Source of the DNA: Lutibacter sp.
GTDB taxonomy: Bacteria > Bacteroidota > Bacteroidia > Flavobacteriales > Flavobacteriaceae
Assembly (NCBI GenBank): GCA_030590985.1
Contig: JAUVBX010000003.1
Location: 1 to 42,816, forward strand
Direction: 5' to 3'
Length of the DNA stretch: 42,816 nucleotides
The notes beneath the pieces are model-generated. The model made no database searches and had not been told where the DNA came from. It saw only the letters and a list, made by a program, of their open reading frames with translations. A program made the position numbers and the translations under genes. Shown piece by piece: positions 1-8,978 of this stretch. Position 1 is the first letter of the stretch; each line of letters begins with the position of its first letter.

Positions 1-1378
1 TAAGCATGATTACTATTATCTGATAGAGAAATGATTTATCTGCTGTAGGAATGATATCATCAAACATAATTCCTGACAATATTGGCACTAACAATCCTAT
101 TAAACTCCCTGCAAGTGCAGCTAATATCAAAAATTTAGTGTCCTTTTTTACACTTTGTGTTGCAAAAGAAAAAATCTTTCGTATAGAATCCATAACCACA
201 TCAAAACCATAAAAGAACATATAACTTATAGGCTCTAATTTTCCTGCTATATCATTTGTTACAATTTCTTCTTTTCCTGTTGTTACATCTTTTATTAAAT
301 AGGTTTTAGGTGTTCGTTGAATTAAAGCTACAGGTCTTTTGTCTTCTTTTAAAAATGCCAAAAGGTGGCCATTTTCTTCTTTCCACCAAGTTCCCCTAAG
401 AATGATTTTTCTCACTCTTACTTTTGATGTTTGAGCAATAGCAAACAATTGATTTGTTGTGCTACTATTGTAAGATTCCATAAATTTAGGAGCTCCAAAC
501 TCAAAACCTACTTTATCTCCTATTAGTTGACACGTTTTTAAAAGATTATTTGTAATACCTGTTTTTGTAGCAGAAATAGTATCTAATTCTTTTTTATCCA
601 TAACAACAGATCGAAATCTATCTAATGAAATACTCAAATTCTCTTTTTCTGATGCAACTTTGTCAGAAATTTGTTTTTTTTGTGCAGACCTTTGGTCTTC
701 ATCTTTCTTTACAAGTCTTTTGTATAAATTATCTTGAAACTCATTTAAAGAAGGTATGAAATTTTCATCATCTTGTAGAAATTCCCTAGTATTTTGAATT
801 TCTAATTCCGTATTATTTTCCAATGATTTTGCCCAATAATAACTTGATACTATAAATGGGAAATTGGTTTCTGATGCTTCATTTTGAGTGTTGACATCGA
901 TGTATTTTAATACTTTTCCTTTTTTAACTTTACACCATGCTATTCCTTTGTAAGGATAAATAATATCATCCTTTTTTAAGGAAATAGATTTTATGTTTTC
1001 TATTGATTTATAAACCCTCGGTGGATTTGTTTTATGTATTGCTTTTATTGTTTTAATAGACCATATCTCTATCATCCTTTTTAAATAAGTATGATCAAAA
1101 TCTAATAATTCATTTTTATCAATATGTAAAAGTTTTGCTCCAGCACTAACCACAACAAGTTTTAGACCTGTTTGTATTGATTCTGTTAATAAACTAAAGA
1201 GTAGTTCTCCTTTTTTTGCTCTATATAAATATTGTAAATTACTTATATAATTATTATTTTCATCTACATGTGTAAAATATATATCTACTTCACCATCAGT
1301 AATTAATAAAAACTTATTAGGATTATCTAGTAATAAGGATTTATTAACATCTAGTTTTATTTTTTTTTTGTTCGACAT
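1..1378 (-). CDS. NHLM bacteriocin system ABC transporter, second (non-peptidase) subunit with cNMP-binding-like N-terminal region; partial, 3' end outside window
   Basis: Not in ORF track. Manual minus-strand translation from ATG at 1378: MSNKKKIKLDVNKSLLLDNPNKFLLITDGEVDIYFTHVDENNN... to ...LVPILSGIMFDDIIPTADKSFLYQIIVIML at the edge; 9 bp downstream of the C39 ABC transporter and in the same orientation. Confidence 0.85.
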   Translation of the reverse strand, partial: MSNKKKIKLDVNKSLLLDNPNKFLLITDGEVDIYFTHVDENNNYISNLQYLYRAKKGELLFSLLTESIQTGLKLVVVSAGAKLLHIDKNELLDFDHTYLKRMIEIWSIKTIKAIHKTNPPRVYKSIENIKSISLKKDDIIYPYKGIAWCKVKKGKVLKYIDVNTQNEASETNFPFIVSSYYWAKSLENNTELEIQNTREFLQDDENFIPSLNEFQDNLYKRLVKKDEDQRSAQKKQISDKVASEKENLSISLDRFRSVVMDKKELDTISATKTGITNNLLKTCQLIGDKVGFEFGAPKFMESYNSSTTNQLFAIAQTSKVRVRKIILRGTWWKEENGHLLAFLKEDKRPVALIQRTPKTYLIKDVTTGKEEIVTNDIAGKLEPISYMFFYGFDVVMDSIRKIFSFATQSVKKDTKFLILAALAGSLIGLLVPILSGIMFDDIIPTADKSFLYQIIVIML

Positions 1379-1387
1379 AAGTATTCT

Positions 1388-3628
1388 TTATTTTGAATCA
1401 ATTAATTCAGCATACACTCCATCATTTGCTATTAATTCTTGATGAGATCCACGTTCTACAATTTTCCCATTATCCATTACAATGATTTCATCGCAATCGA
1501 GTATCGTGCTTAACCTATGCGCTACAATAAGACTGGTACATCCTCTTTTCTTTATATTATCCATCACTATTTTTTCTGATTTTGGATCTAAAGCACTTGT
1601 TGCTTCATCCATTACTAAAATAGAGGGGTTAAGCGCTAATGCCCTTGCAATTTCTAAACGTTGTCGTTGACCACCACTAAAATTGGCTCCCCTTTCAGAA
1701 ACCATATTATCATAAGCGCTAGTTCGTAATGCAATCGTTTCATGAATATCAGCATCATGTGCTGATTGAATAATATTGTGATCTGCTATATGCGTATCCC
1801 AAAATGAAATATTCTCTTTTACTGTTCCTTCAAACATTAACACTTCTTGATCTATGACTGCTACAGATTCGGTGATAATATGTCTAGGAATATCTTTTCT
1901 AACTATATTATCAAATAAAATTTCTCCTTCCCAAGGATTGTACAGACCAGCCACCAACCTTGCTACAGTTGACTTCCCACATCCAGAACCACCTACAAGA
2001 GCAACTCTTTTACCAGGGATAAGTTTTAGGTTAAAATCTTCAATTAATGCAGGCATTGTTGGGTTATACCCAAAGGTTACATTTTTTATTTCAAGATGTC
2101 CAGTTAATTTTCCAGTAAAGAACTCAGAAGTATCGGTTTCAATATCTTCTTGAGATGATTGATTGTCATTGTCATTTGGTGTATCATTTTCTACGGTCTC
2201 TTTGAAATCATCTGAAATTTCATAATTCAACACATCATCAATTCGTCCCATATCACCTTCAGTTTCTTGTAACAGTCCACCGACATTTACCAACTGATTT
2301 ACAGGACCTAAAAAATTACTCATTAAATATAAAAATGCAACTAACATCCCTAATGTCATATGCCCATCCATAACTCGCATTGCACCAACACCAAGAATAA
2401 TAGTTGATATAAATGACATAAGAAGTGGTGGTATTGTATTAACTCTAGCTGTTAACCAACCCAATTCCTGTTGTGCATTCGTCACTTTTGCTAAATAACC
2501 TACCCATGTAGTAAAAAAATCATTTTCTCTTCCTGATGCTTTTAATGTTTCAACCATGCTTATACCTGACGTGGTAGTTCCCATTAGTTTTCCATTTTCA
2601 TTTATCAAACGGCGGTTACCATCTTTACGTGCTCTAGAAACATATAGCATAGTAAAAGCATTAATTGCTGCCATTCCTATTCCAATTAACGTTAATACAA
2701 CATCATAAGTAAACATTAACATGGCATAGAAAACAACTACAATTACATTTAATATTGCATTAGCAAGTTCACCGCTTAATAATTTTGCAACTTTATCGTT
2801 TAGTGATACTCTACTGCCTATTTCACCACTATAACGTTGTGTGAAAAAAGATATGGGTAAATGAAAAACATGCCATAAAAACTTACTAGAAGATGTTAAT
2901 GCTAACTTTGTCTCTAATCTCAATAGGTAATACTGTTGCACATACACTAATACTGAATTTACAGCGAGCATTCCACCCATAATTAGTAATAAAGGCATTA
3001 CAAATCCAGAAATTCTGTTTATTAAATAATTATCAATAAAAATTTTAGTAAAAGAGGGGATTATTAAACCAGGAATAACTAAAAATAGACTCGCAATAAG
3101 TATATATGTTAATGCTGCTTTAGAGCCTTTTACTCTTGAGATTAAAGAATTTACCAATCCCTTTTTTTCATTCCCTTTTTCAAACTTTTCATTGGGCTCA
3201 AATGTCATAACAACACCTGTAAAAGCATCGTCAAATTCTTCATGACTGATATGGTATCTTCCCTGTGCAGGATCACTTAAAAATACTTTTTTCTTTGTAA
3301 AACCTTCAAGAACTAAAAAATGATTGAAATTCCAAAAAATTATTGCAGGCATTTGTAGTTGCATTAATTTTTCAATAGATTTAGCGTATCCTTTTGATTC
3401 AAGACCATATTTTCTAGCAGCTTTTAAAATATTTGTTGCTTTTAATCCATCTCTAGAAACACCTGTTTCTATTCTCAGTTTTTCTAATGGTACATATCTG
3501 CCATGATATCCTAAAATGATACCTAAAGCTGCTGCACCGCATTCTACACCTTCCATCTGTAAGATAGTTGGTGTTTTTACAGGTCTTGCTTGTTTCTCTA
3601 TATTTATATCTTTGGTTTTTTTAGCCAT
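1388..3628 (-). CDS. NHLM-type peptidase-containing ABC transporter (C39 peptidase + TM + ATPase)
   Basis: C39 motifs QMEGVECGAAAL, NFNHFLVLEG, LSDPAQG; Walker A GGSGCGKST; signature FSGGQRQR; Walker B ILVMDEATSALD. Confidence 0.95.
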   Translation of the reverse strand: MAKKTKDINIEKQARPVKTPTILQMEGVECGAAALGIILGYHGRYVPLEKLRIETGVSRDGLKATNILKAARKYGLESKGYAKSIEKLMQLQMPAIIFWNFNHFLVLEGFTKKKVFLSDPAQGRYHISHEEFDDAFTGVVMTFEPNEKFEKGNEKKGLVNSLISRVKGSKAALTYILIASLFLVIPGLIIPSFTKIFIDNYLINRISGFVMPLLLIMGGMLAVNSVLVYVQQYYLLRLETKLALTSSSKFLWHVFHLPISFFTQRYSGEIGSRVSLNDKVAKLLSGELANAILNVIVVVFYAMLMFTYDVVLTLIGIGMAAINAFTMLYVSRARKDGNRRLINENGKLMGTTTSGISMVETLKASGRENDFFTTWVGYLAKVTNAQQELGWLTARVNTIPPLLMSFISTIILGVGAMRVMDGHMTLGMLVAFLYLMSNFLGPVNQLVNVGGLLQETEGDMGRIDDVLNYEISDDFKETVENDTPNDNDNQSSQEDIETDTSEFFTGKLTGHLEIKNVTFGYNPTMPALIEDFNLKLIPGKRVALVGGSGCGKSTVARLVAGLYNPWEGEILFDNIVRKDIPRHIITESVAVIDQEVLMFEGTVKENISFWDTHIADHNIIQSAHDADIHETIALRTSAYDNMVSERGANFSGGQRQRLEIARALALNPSILVMDEATSALDPKSEKIVMDNIKKRGCTSLIVAHRLSTILDCDEIIVMDNGKIVERGSHQELIANDGVYAELIDSK

Positions 3629-3637
3629 GCTTAATAT

Positions 3638-4903
3638 TTAATATAATTCAAAGAATTTTTTCAATGCGGGAATAACTGTAGTTATTGGTCGTTCTGATTT
3701 AACAGTTATTTTCCCCATACATGAGGTACCTTCATTTATCAATATCTCAGGACCTCCTGCAGAAGTCCAAGTAAATCCACTAAAAGAATCTGGATCTTTT
3801 TCAAATTCGATATAAACTTCAAATAATGCTCCCATTTTTAGCAAGCCTTGAACTAATTGATCGTTTTTTACTGATGTCATCATACCTTTTTGAGTAATTG
3901 GAAAATCAGATACATAAGTAACTTTACCTTTCATATATCCATATTCTTGAGGCTGAACGGTGGAAGGAACAATCAAAGCTTCCATTCCTTCTTTTATTTT
4001 TTTTCCGTCTTTTGATTGGATATAAACAACACCTCTTAACCGATCACTATTATTAACTGTATTTAAGCTTTTCAATTTAAATAAAGGAGAACCTTGACTA
4101 ACCATAATACCTGCATCTGTTAGTATCTCCACTACTTGTCCCCTGTATTGACTTCGGATGTTTGTTTGGATTTCGTGGCGTTCTTCTAAATGCTCCAACC
4201 TTCTTTCTGTTTCTGCTATTCGTTGTCTTTGAATATTAATTTTTTGTTTTAAATCAAAACCAATATTTAAACTTTGCGAAGAAGATTGAACTAGTTGTGC
4301 TTTAAGATTTTCTATTGAATTCTTAGCATTTTCAATTTGTTGTTCTGTACTTGCAACTTGGTTCTTTGTAACCAATCCTTTTTGTAATAAATCATTTTCA
4401 GTATTTAATTTGTTATTTAAATAATTCAAATTCTTTTTATTAGTTTTAATCTTCAATTCAATACTTTTTTTCTGTTGTTGCACTAAATTTTCTTGTAAAC
4501 TTGAACCTTTATTACCGTAGGACAGAATTTGTTGCAAATCATGGTCTCGCTCTATTAATGAAGCTTTAGTTTCTTCAACTTTTTGAAATAGTTCTGGTTG
4601 TTCTATAACTGCAATAACATCCCCTTCCTGTATTTTGTCTCCAATGTTTACCTTTAAATCTATTAATTGCCCTTGTGAGGTTGAAACAACCTCATGTATT
4701 TCACCACCCAATAATACTCCAACTACATTTAGTTTTGTTTTTACTTTCCCAAAAAATGACCATCCAATACCAGTGCCTAAAGCAAGAAGTACGGTAAGTA
4801 ATACTATCCAAGCTCTTGGGTTAGTAACTTTTATTAATTGATCTAATTTTTCTGGTGTAGAAAGCTTTTCTAATGCTGCTTTTCTAAAAAAACCTGCGGC
4901 CAT
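3638..4903 (-). CDS. HlyD-family NHLM bacteriocin system secretion protein (periplasmic adaptor)
   Basis: N-terminus FFRKAALEKLSTPEKLDQLIKVTNPRAWIVLL resembles NHLM HlyD proteins; single TM, biotinyl-lipoyl-like region, long coiled coil. Confidence 0.93.
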   Translation of the reverse strand: MAAGFFRKAALEKLSTPEKLDQLIKVTNPRAWIVLLTVLLALGTGIGWSFFGKVKTKLNVVGVLLGGEIHEVVSTSQGQLIDLKVNIGDKIQEGDVIAVIEQPELFQKVEETKASLIERDHDLQQILSYGNKGSSLQENLVQQQKKSIELKIKTNKKNLNYLNNKLNTENDLLQKGLVTKNQVASTEQQIENAKNSIENLKAQLVQSSSQSLNIGFDLKQKINIQRQRIAETERRLEHLEERHEIQTNIRSQYRGQVVEILTDAGIMVSQGSPLFKLKSLNTVNNSDRLRGVVYIQSKDGKKIKEGMEALIVPSTVQPQEYGYMKGKVTYVSDFPITQKGMMTSVKNDQLVQGLLKMGALFEVYIEFEKDPDSFSGFTWTSAGGPEILINEGTSCMGKITVKSERPITTVIPALKKFFELY

Positions 4904-4919
4904 ATCTTTGTTTTTTAAA

Positions 4920-6491
4920 TTATTTAATTATTGGAAATTGGTAAAAAACATCATTTTTTGGTGTTACTATAAAATTGTCTTTTACTGTTAATAATGTTCC
5001 CGTTTCATATCTTAGATTTATTATTGCTATTGCAAATTGTTGTTGCGATCTTATATACTCTAATTGAGAATATGTCAAACGTTCTTGTAGCAGTAGTAGA
5101 TTTAACAATGTGGTCATCCCGTTGTGAAACTTTTCTTCTTCATTAGCAAAAACTTTTTTATACAGTTCTAGTGATTCACTTGCTTTTTCTAAAATCGATA
5201 CGCTATTTATTAAATTATGAAATGTGATATTGACATTAATGTTAGTGTTGTTTTTTAAGTTTTCATAAGATACTTGTTGCTCTGCTAAAGTTGTTTTTGA
5301 TTGCAGAAAAGATCCTTTTGCATATTTGTTGTTTAAAGATAATTGTAAATTTAATTTAAGACCTAAGAGATAATTACTCCCTTGTTTATTTGTAAAGGTG
5401 TTAAAAGTGTAATCAATTCCATTACCCATGTTCATGCCTCCATAATTGACAAAACCTGTAAGGTCTAACTGAGGTTTAAGATTATTCTTTGCACTCGCCA
5501 ATTGAAGTTCAAGACCCTCAAGTATTGTTTCATAGGATTTAATATCTGCTCTATTAGCTACTGCGGAACTCATGAGTTTTTCTATATTAATATCTTCATT
5601 AAAACTAGTGTCAAAAATTTCAGGAAATTCATTTTGAGGAATTCCAATTTTTTGACTTTCTTTTTCATCTAAACCTATAGTTCGTCCTAAATTCAACCTA
5701 GTGTTATGTAAACTCTGTTCAGCTTGTTTAGTTTGTCTTTCTTGACTGGCTAGATCAGCTTGTATTTGATAAAGATCACTTGCCGGCTTCTTGTCTGCTT
5801 TTACTAACTCTATGGTGTTTTGTAAAACATTCCTTACTCTTTGTTCATTTTCTTCATATATTATTAGACTTTTATAAGCTCCTAAATATTGCCAATAAGC
5901 AACACCCATTTGCAAAAATTCAATTGAATTTGTTGCTCTATAGTTATTTTCAGCACTTTCAAGATTTAAAATTGAAACTTTTTCTACTACAGCAACATTT
6001 TTTTCTCCCCTTCCTTTTAATAAGGGTTGTGTGAGTGATAGTGTTGTTGATACTTTATGATCTGAAACACCACTTCCTACTTCCTGATTAAACCTATTAA
6101 AAGGATAATTGTCTGAAGCTTGAGAATAATCCAAACTTAAGTTTGCGTATAAACCTGAGCGGAATTTTCGTTGTAACCCGATTGAAAAATCAGAATTAAA
6201 TGCTTCTAATTTCCCACTTAAAATGTCATTTCTTGGATCTACTTCAAAAAGATTCTCTTTGTTCTGACTTGCGGAAGCTGATGAAATTAGCTGATAATCA
6301 AATATGCTCCCTTGAACTATTGTGTTTGCTTTTGCCCTATCAATACTTAGTTCACCTCCTCTAATAGTTAAATTATTCTTTAATGTCAGTTCAGATAAGT
6401 TAAAAAGATTGCATTCAATGGATGATTGACTAAATGTAGTTGTAGAAAGGATTAGTAATATTCCTAATAAATATAAAGATTTATTAATCAT
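4920..6491 (-). CDS. TolC-family outer membrane factor
   Basis: Signal peptide, TolC-like repeat architecture, operonic with HlyD/ABC genes. Confidence 0.88.
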   Translation of the reverse strand: MINKSLYLLGILLILSTTTFSQSSIECNLFNLSELTLKNNLTIRGGELSIDRAKANTIVQGSIFDYQLISSASASQNKENLFEVDPRNDILSGKLEAFNSDFSIGLQRKFRSGLYANLSLDYSQASDNYPFNRFNQEVGSGVSDHKVSTTLSLTQPLLKGRGEKNVAVVEKVSILNLESAENNYRATNSIEFLQMGVAYWQYLGAYKSLIIYEENEQRVRNVLQNTIELVKADKKPASDLYQIQADLASQERQTKQAEQSLHNTRLNLGRTIGLDEKESQKIGIPQNEFPEIFDTSFNEDINIEKLMSSAVANRADIKSYETILEGLELQLASAKNNLKPQLDLTGFVNYGGMNMGNGIDYTFNTFTNKQGSNYLLGLKLNLQLSLNNKYAKGSFLQSKTTLAEQQVSYENLKNNTNINVNITFHNLINSVSILEKASESLELYKKVFANEEEKFHNGMTTLLNLLLLQERLTYSQLEYIRSQQQFAIAIINLRYETGTLLTVKDNFIVTPKNDVFYQFPIIK

Positions 6492-6515
6492 TGTAATAAT
6501 ATTAAATATGTGATA

Positions 6516-7037
6516 TTAGACTTCTGAAAATTTCTTCAATAATTCATTAAATCTTTCACCTGCCTGTGCTATTCCATCAAGAATATTCTCATCTACCATG
6601 TCAATTTCCTCAGGAGAGTCAAAACCTAATTGCTCAGTAGTTCTACGTAATCTATTAGAAAGGAACAATGCAATGGCATAATAAAAATTTGCTTTGAATG
6701 CTGTGTCAATATCAAATCTGTTTTGCATCATCTCGCGAGATACACTATACACAGAACTTGGTTCTTCAGCAACTACAGATACTGATGGTGGACGAGATTC
6801 AAGGAATGACATTTCACCCACAACCTCTCCAACTCCTATCTGTGCGATACTCTTACCATCATTTACTCCATCGACTACTGAGAAACTACCCGATAAAATT
6901 ATATACAGTTTTTCAATAGCTACCCCCTTGGTTATCAAGCTATCGTTTGTTGCAATATTTTCTTTTTTGCCATTATTTATCATCCACTCGACGTCTCTGT
7001 CTTTTAAGTGCCCGAGTAAAAAAAGTACTCTTTTCAT
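6516..7037 (-). CDS. Cyclic nucleotide-binding domain protein of the NHLM-associated type
   Basis: MKRVLFLLGHLKDRDVEWMINNGKKENI...LYIILSGSFSVVDG...VGEVVGEMSFLESRPPSVSVVA; no HTH seen; first gene of the minus-strand operon. Confidence 0.88.
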   Translation of the reverse strand: MKRVLFLLGHLKDRDVEWMINNGKKENIATNDSLITKGVAIEKLYIILSGSFSVVDGVNDGKSIAQIGVGEVVGEMSFLESRPPSVSVVAEEPSSVYSVSREMMQNRFDIDTAFKANFYYAIALFLSNRLRRTTEQLGFDSPEEIDMVDENILDGIAQAGERFNELLKKFSEV

Positions 7038-7193
7038 ACTAAAAAATTTAAATTAATTATTACTTTATTTGATAATGCTAATTTAGTGTGGACAGACTTT
7101 GTAAAACTGACAAAAAAACAGAAAGAACTGACGATAATCATTTTTAGCATTAAATATTCCTTTTTTTTCTAACTTAGCCAAAAATTACTATTT

Positions 7194-8735
7194 ATGCTCA
7201 CAAAAGTCTATGGATCTGCCGTTTTTGGTGTAGAAGCTACAACAATAACTGTCGAAGTTAATATTGATTCAGGTGTCGGTTACCATTTAGTTGGTTTACC
7301 AGATAATGCAATCAAAGAAAGCAACTATCGTATTGCAGCGGCACTTCAAAACAATGGTTTTAAAATTCCTGGAAAGAAAATTACCCTAAATATGGCACCT
7401 GCCAATATGCGTAAGGAAGGAAGTGCCTATGATTTGACGTTGGCAACTGGTATTTTAATTGCTTCCGGTCAAATAAAAGGGGAAGATAAAGTAGGTGATT
7501 ATATAATCATGGGTGAATTATCATTAGACGGTAGTTTACAACCCATTAGAGGAGCACTGCCAATTGCTGTCAAAGCTCGTGAAGAGGGTTTTAAAGGTTT
7601 TATACTGCCTGCGCAAAATGCTAAAGAAGCTGCAATAGTAAATGATTTAGAAGTTTATGGTATCGATCATATTAGCAAAGTAATTGATTTTTTTGATAAA
7701 AATATTCCTCTTGAGCCTACTGTTATCGATACTCGAAAAGAATTTTATGAAAGTCTGGAAAACCCTGAATTTGACTTTGCTGATGTTAAAGGCCAAGAAA
7801 CCATCAAACGCTGTATGGAAATTGCCGCTGCAGGTGGACACAATATTATTTTGATAGGGCCACCAGGAAGTGGAAAAACAATGTTAGCAAAAAGATTACC
7901 CTCCATCCTACCCCCTATGACCTTGTCTGAAGCTTTAGAAACCACCAAGATTCACTCAGTGGTAGGTCGTGTAAAAGAAAACTCTGGATTAATGAGTCAA
8001 AGACCTTTTAGAAGTCCACATCACACAATATCAGATGTTGCACTTGTCGGTGGCGGAACCTATCCGCAACCCGGAGAAATATCCATGTCACATAATGGAG
8101 TGCTTTTTCTTGATGAATTACCCGAGTTTAAACGTACAGTTTTAGAAGTGATGAGACAACCTTTAGAAGATAGAGAAGTTACCATTTCACGAGCAAAATT
8201 TACTGTAACTTATCCTTCTTCATTTATGTTAGTGGCGAGTATGAACCCTAGTCCAAGTGGTTATTTTAATAATCCTGATAGCCCTATGACTTCCTCTCCT
8301 GCTGAAATGCAACGCTATTTAGGAAAAGTATCTGGTCCTCTATTAGATCGTATAGATATACATATTGAAGTGACACCAGTACCTTTTGAAAAACTAGCTG
8401 AAGAACGCCGTGGAGAACCTAGTAAAATTATTAGAGAACGAGTAATCGCTGCACGTGAACTTCAAACCGATAGATTTTCTGACAGTGAAAAAGTGCATTA
8501 TAATGCGCAAATGGGTGTAAAACAAATACGGAAGTACTGCAAATTATCGGATGAATCTATGCAACTCCTAAAAATAGCTATGGAAAAACTCAATTTATCT
8601 GCACGTGCTTATGATCGTATTTTAAAAGTCTCGCGTACCATTGCTGATTTGAGTGCTATACAAGATATTTTACCTGAACATATTGCTGAAGCTATTCAAT
8701 ATAGAAGTTTGGATAGAGATGGATGGTTGGGATAG
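7194..8735 (+). CDS. YifB/ComM-family Mg-chelatase-like AAA+ ATPase
   Basis: MLTKVYGSAVFGVEA...VDIGVGYHLVGLPDNAIKES-type N-terminus, Walker A GPPGSGKT, HNGVLFLDELPEF. Confidence 0.95.
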   Translation: MLTKVYGSAVFGVEATTITVEVNIDSGVGYHLVGLPDNAIKESNYRIAAALQNNGFKIPGKKITLNMAPANMRKEGSAYDLTLATGILIASGQIKGEDKVGDYIIMGELSLDGSLQPIRGALPIAVKAREEGFKGFILPAQNAKEAAIVNDLEVYGIDHISKVIDFFDKNIPLEPTVIDTRKEFYESLENPEFDFADVKGQETIKRCMEIAAAGGHNIILIGPPGSGKTMLAKRLPSILPPMTLSEALETTKIHSVVGRVKENSGLMSQRPFRSPHHTISDVALVGGGTYPQPGEISMSHNGVLFLDELPEFKRTVLEVMRQPLEDREVTISRAKFTVTYPSSFMLVASMNPSPSGYFNNPDSPMTSSPAEMQRYLGKVSGPLLDRIDIHIEVTPVPFEKLAEERRGEPSKIIRERVIAARELQTDRFSDSEKVHYNAQMGVKQIRKYCKLSDESMQLLKIAMEKLNLSARAYDRILKVSRTIADLSAIQDILPEHIAEAIQYRSLDRDGWLG

Positions 8736-8875
8736 AGTGATTTACGATTTTTTTGATTGATTGATTGACGGTATTTTGTTTTTTTATAAATGAATGCAAT
8801 TATTTATATGAGATTTTTGATAGTATCTGGTAACGCGATATAAAACTTACTTTTAAATGATATTCGCTAGTAATG

Positions 8876-8905
8876 TAGTGATATTTCCTCTGTTTTTAGT
8901 GATAT
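8876..8905 (+). promoter_or_regulatory. Putative LytTR-type direct repeat (TAGTGATAT x2, 12-bp spacer)
   Basis: Exact TAGTGATAT at 8876-8884 and 8897-8905 (21-bp period) upstream of the kinase/LytTR operon. Confidence 0.4.
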
Positions 8906-8978
8906 AAATATATCCTAATATTTTGTTAATTTTGGTATAATATTTTTAACTTTATACACACATAATAAACCCTTTCTT

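Noticed and set aside
6694-7056. Plus-strand ORFs opposite the cNMP-binding gene
   Set aside because: Shadow ORFs of a well-supported minus-strand CDS.
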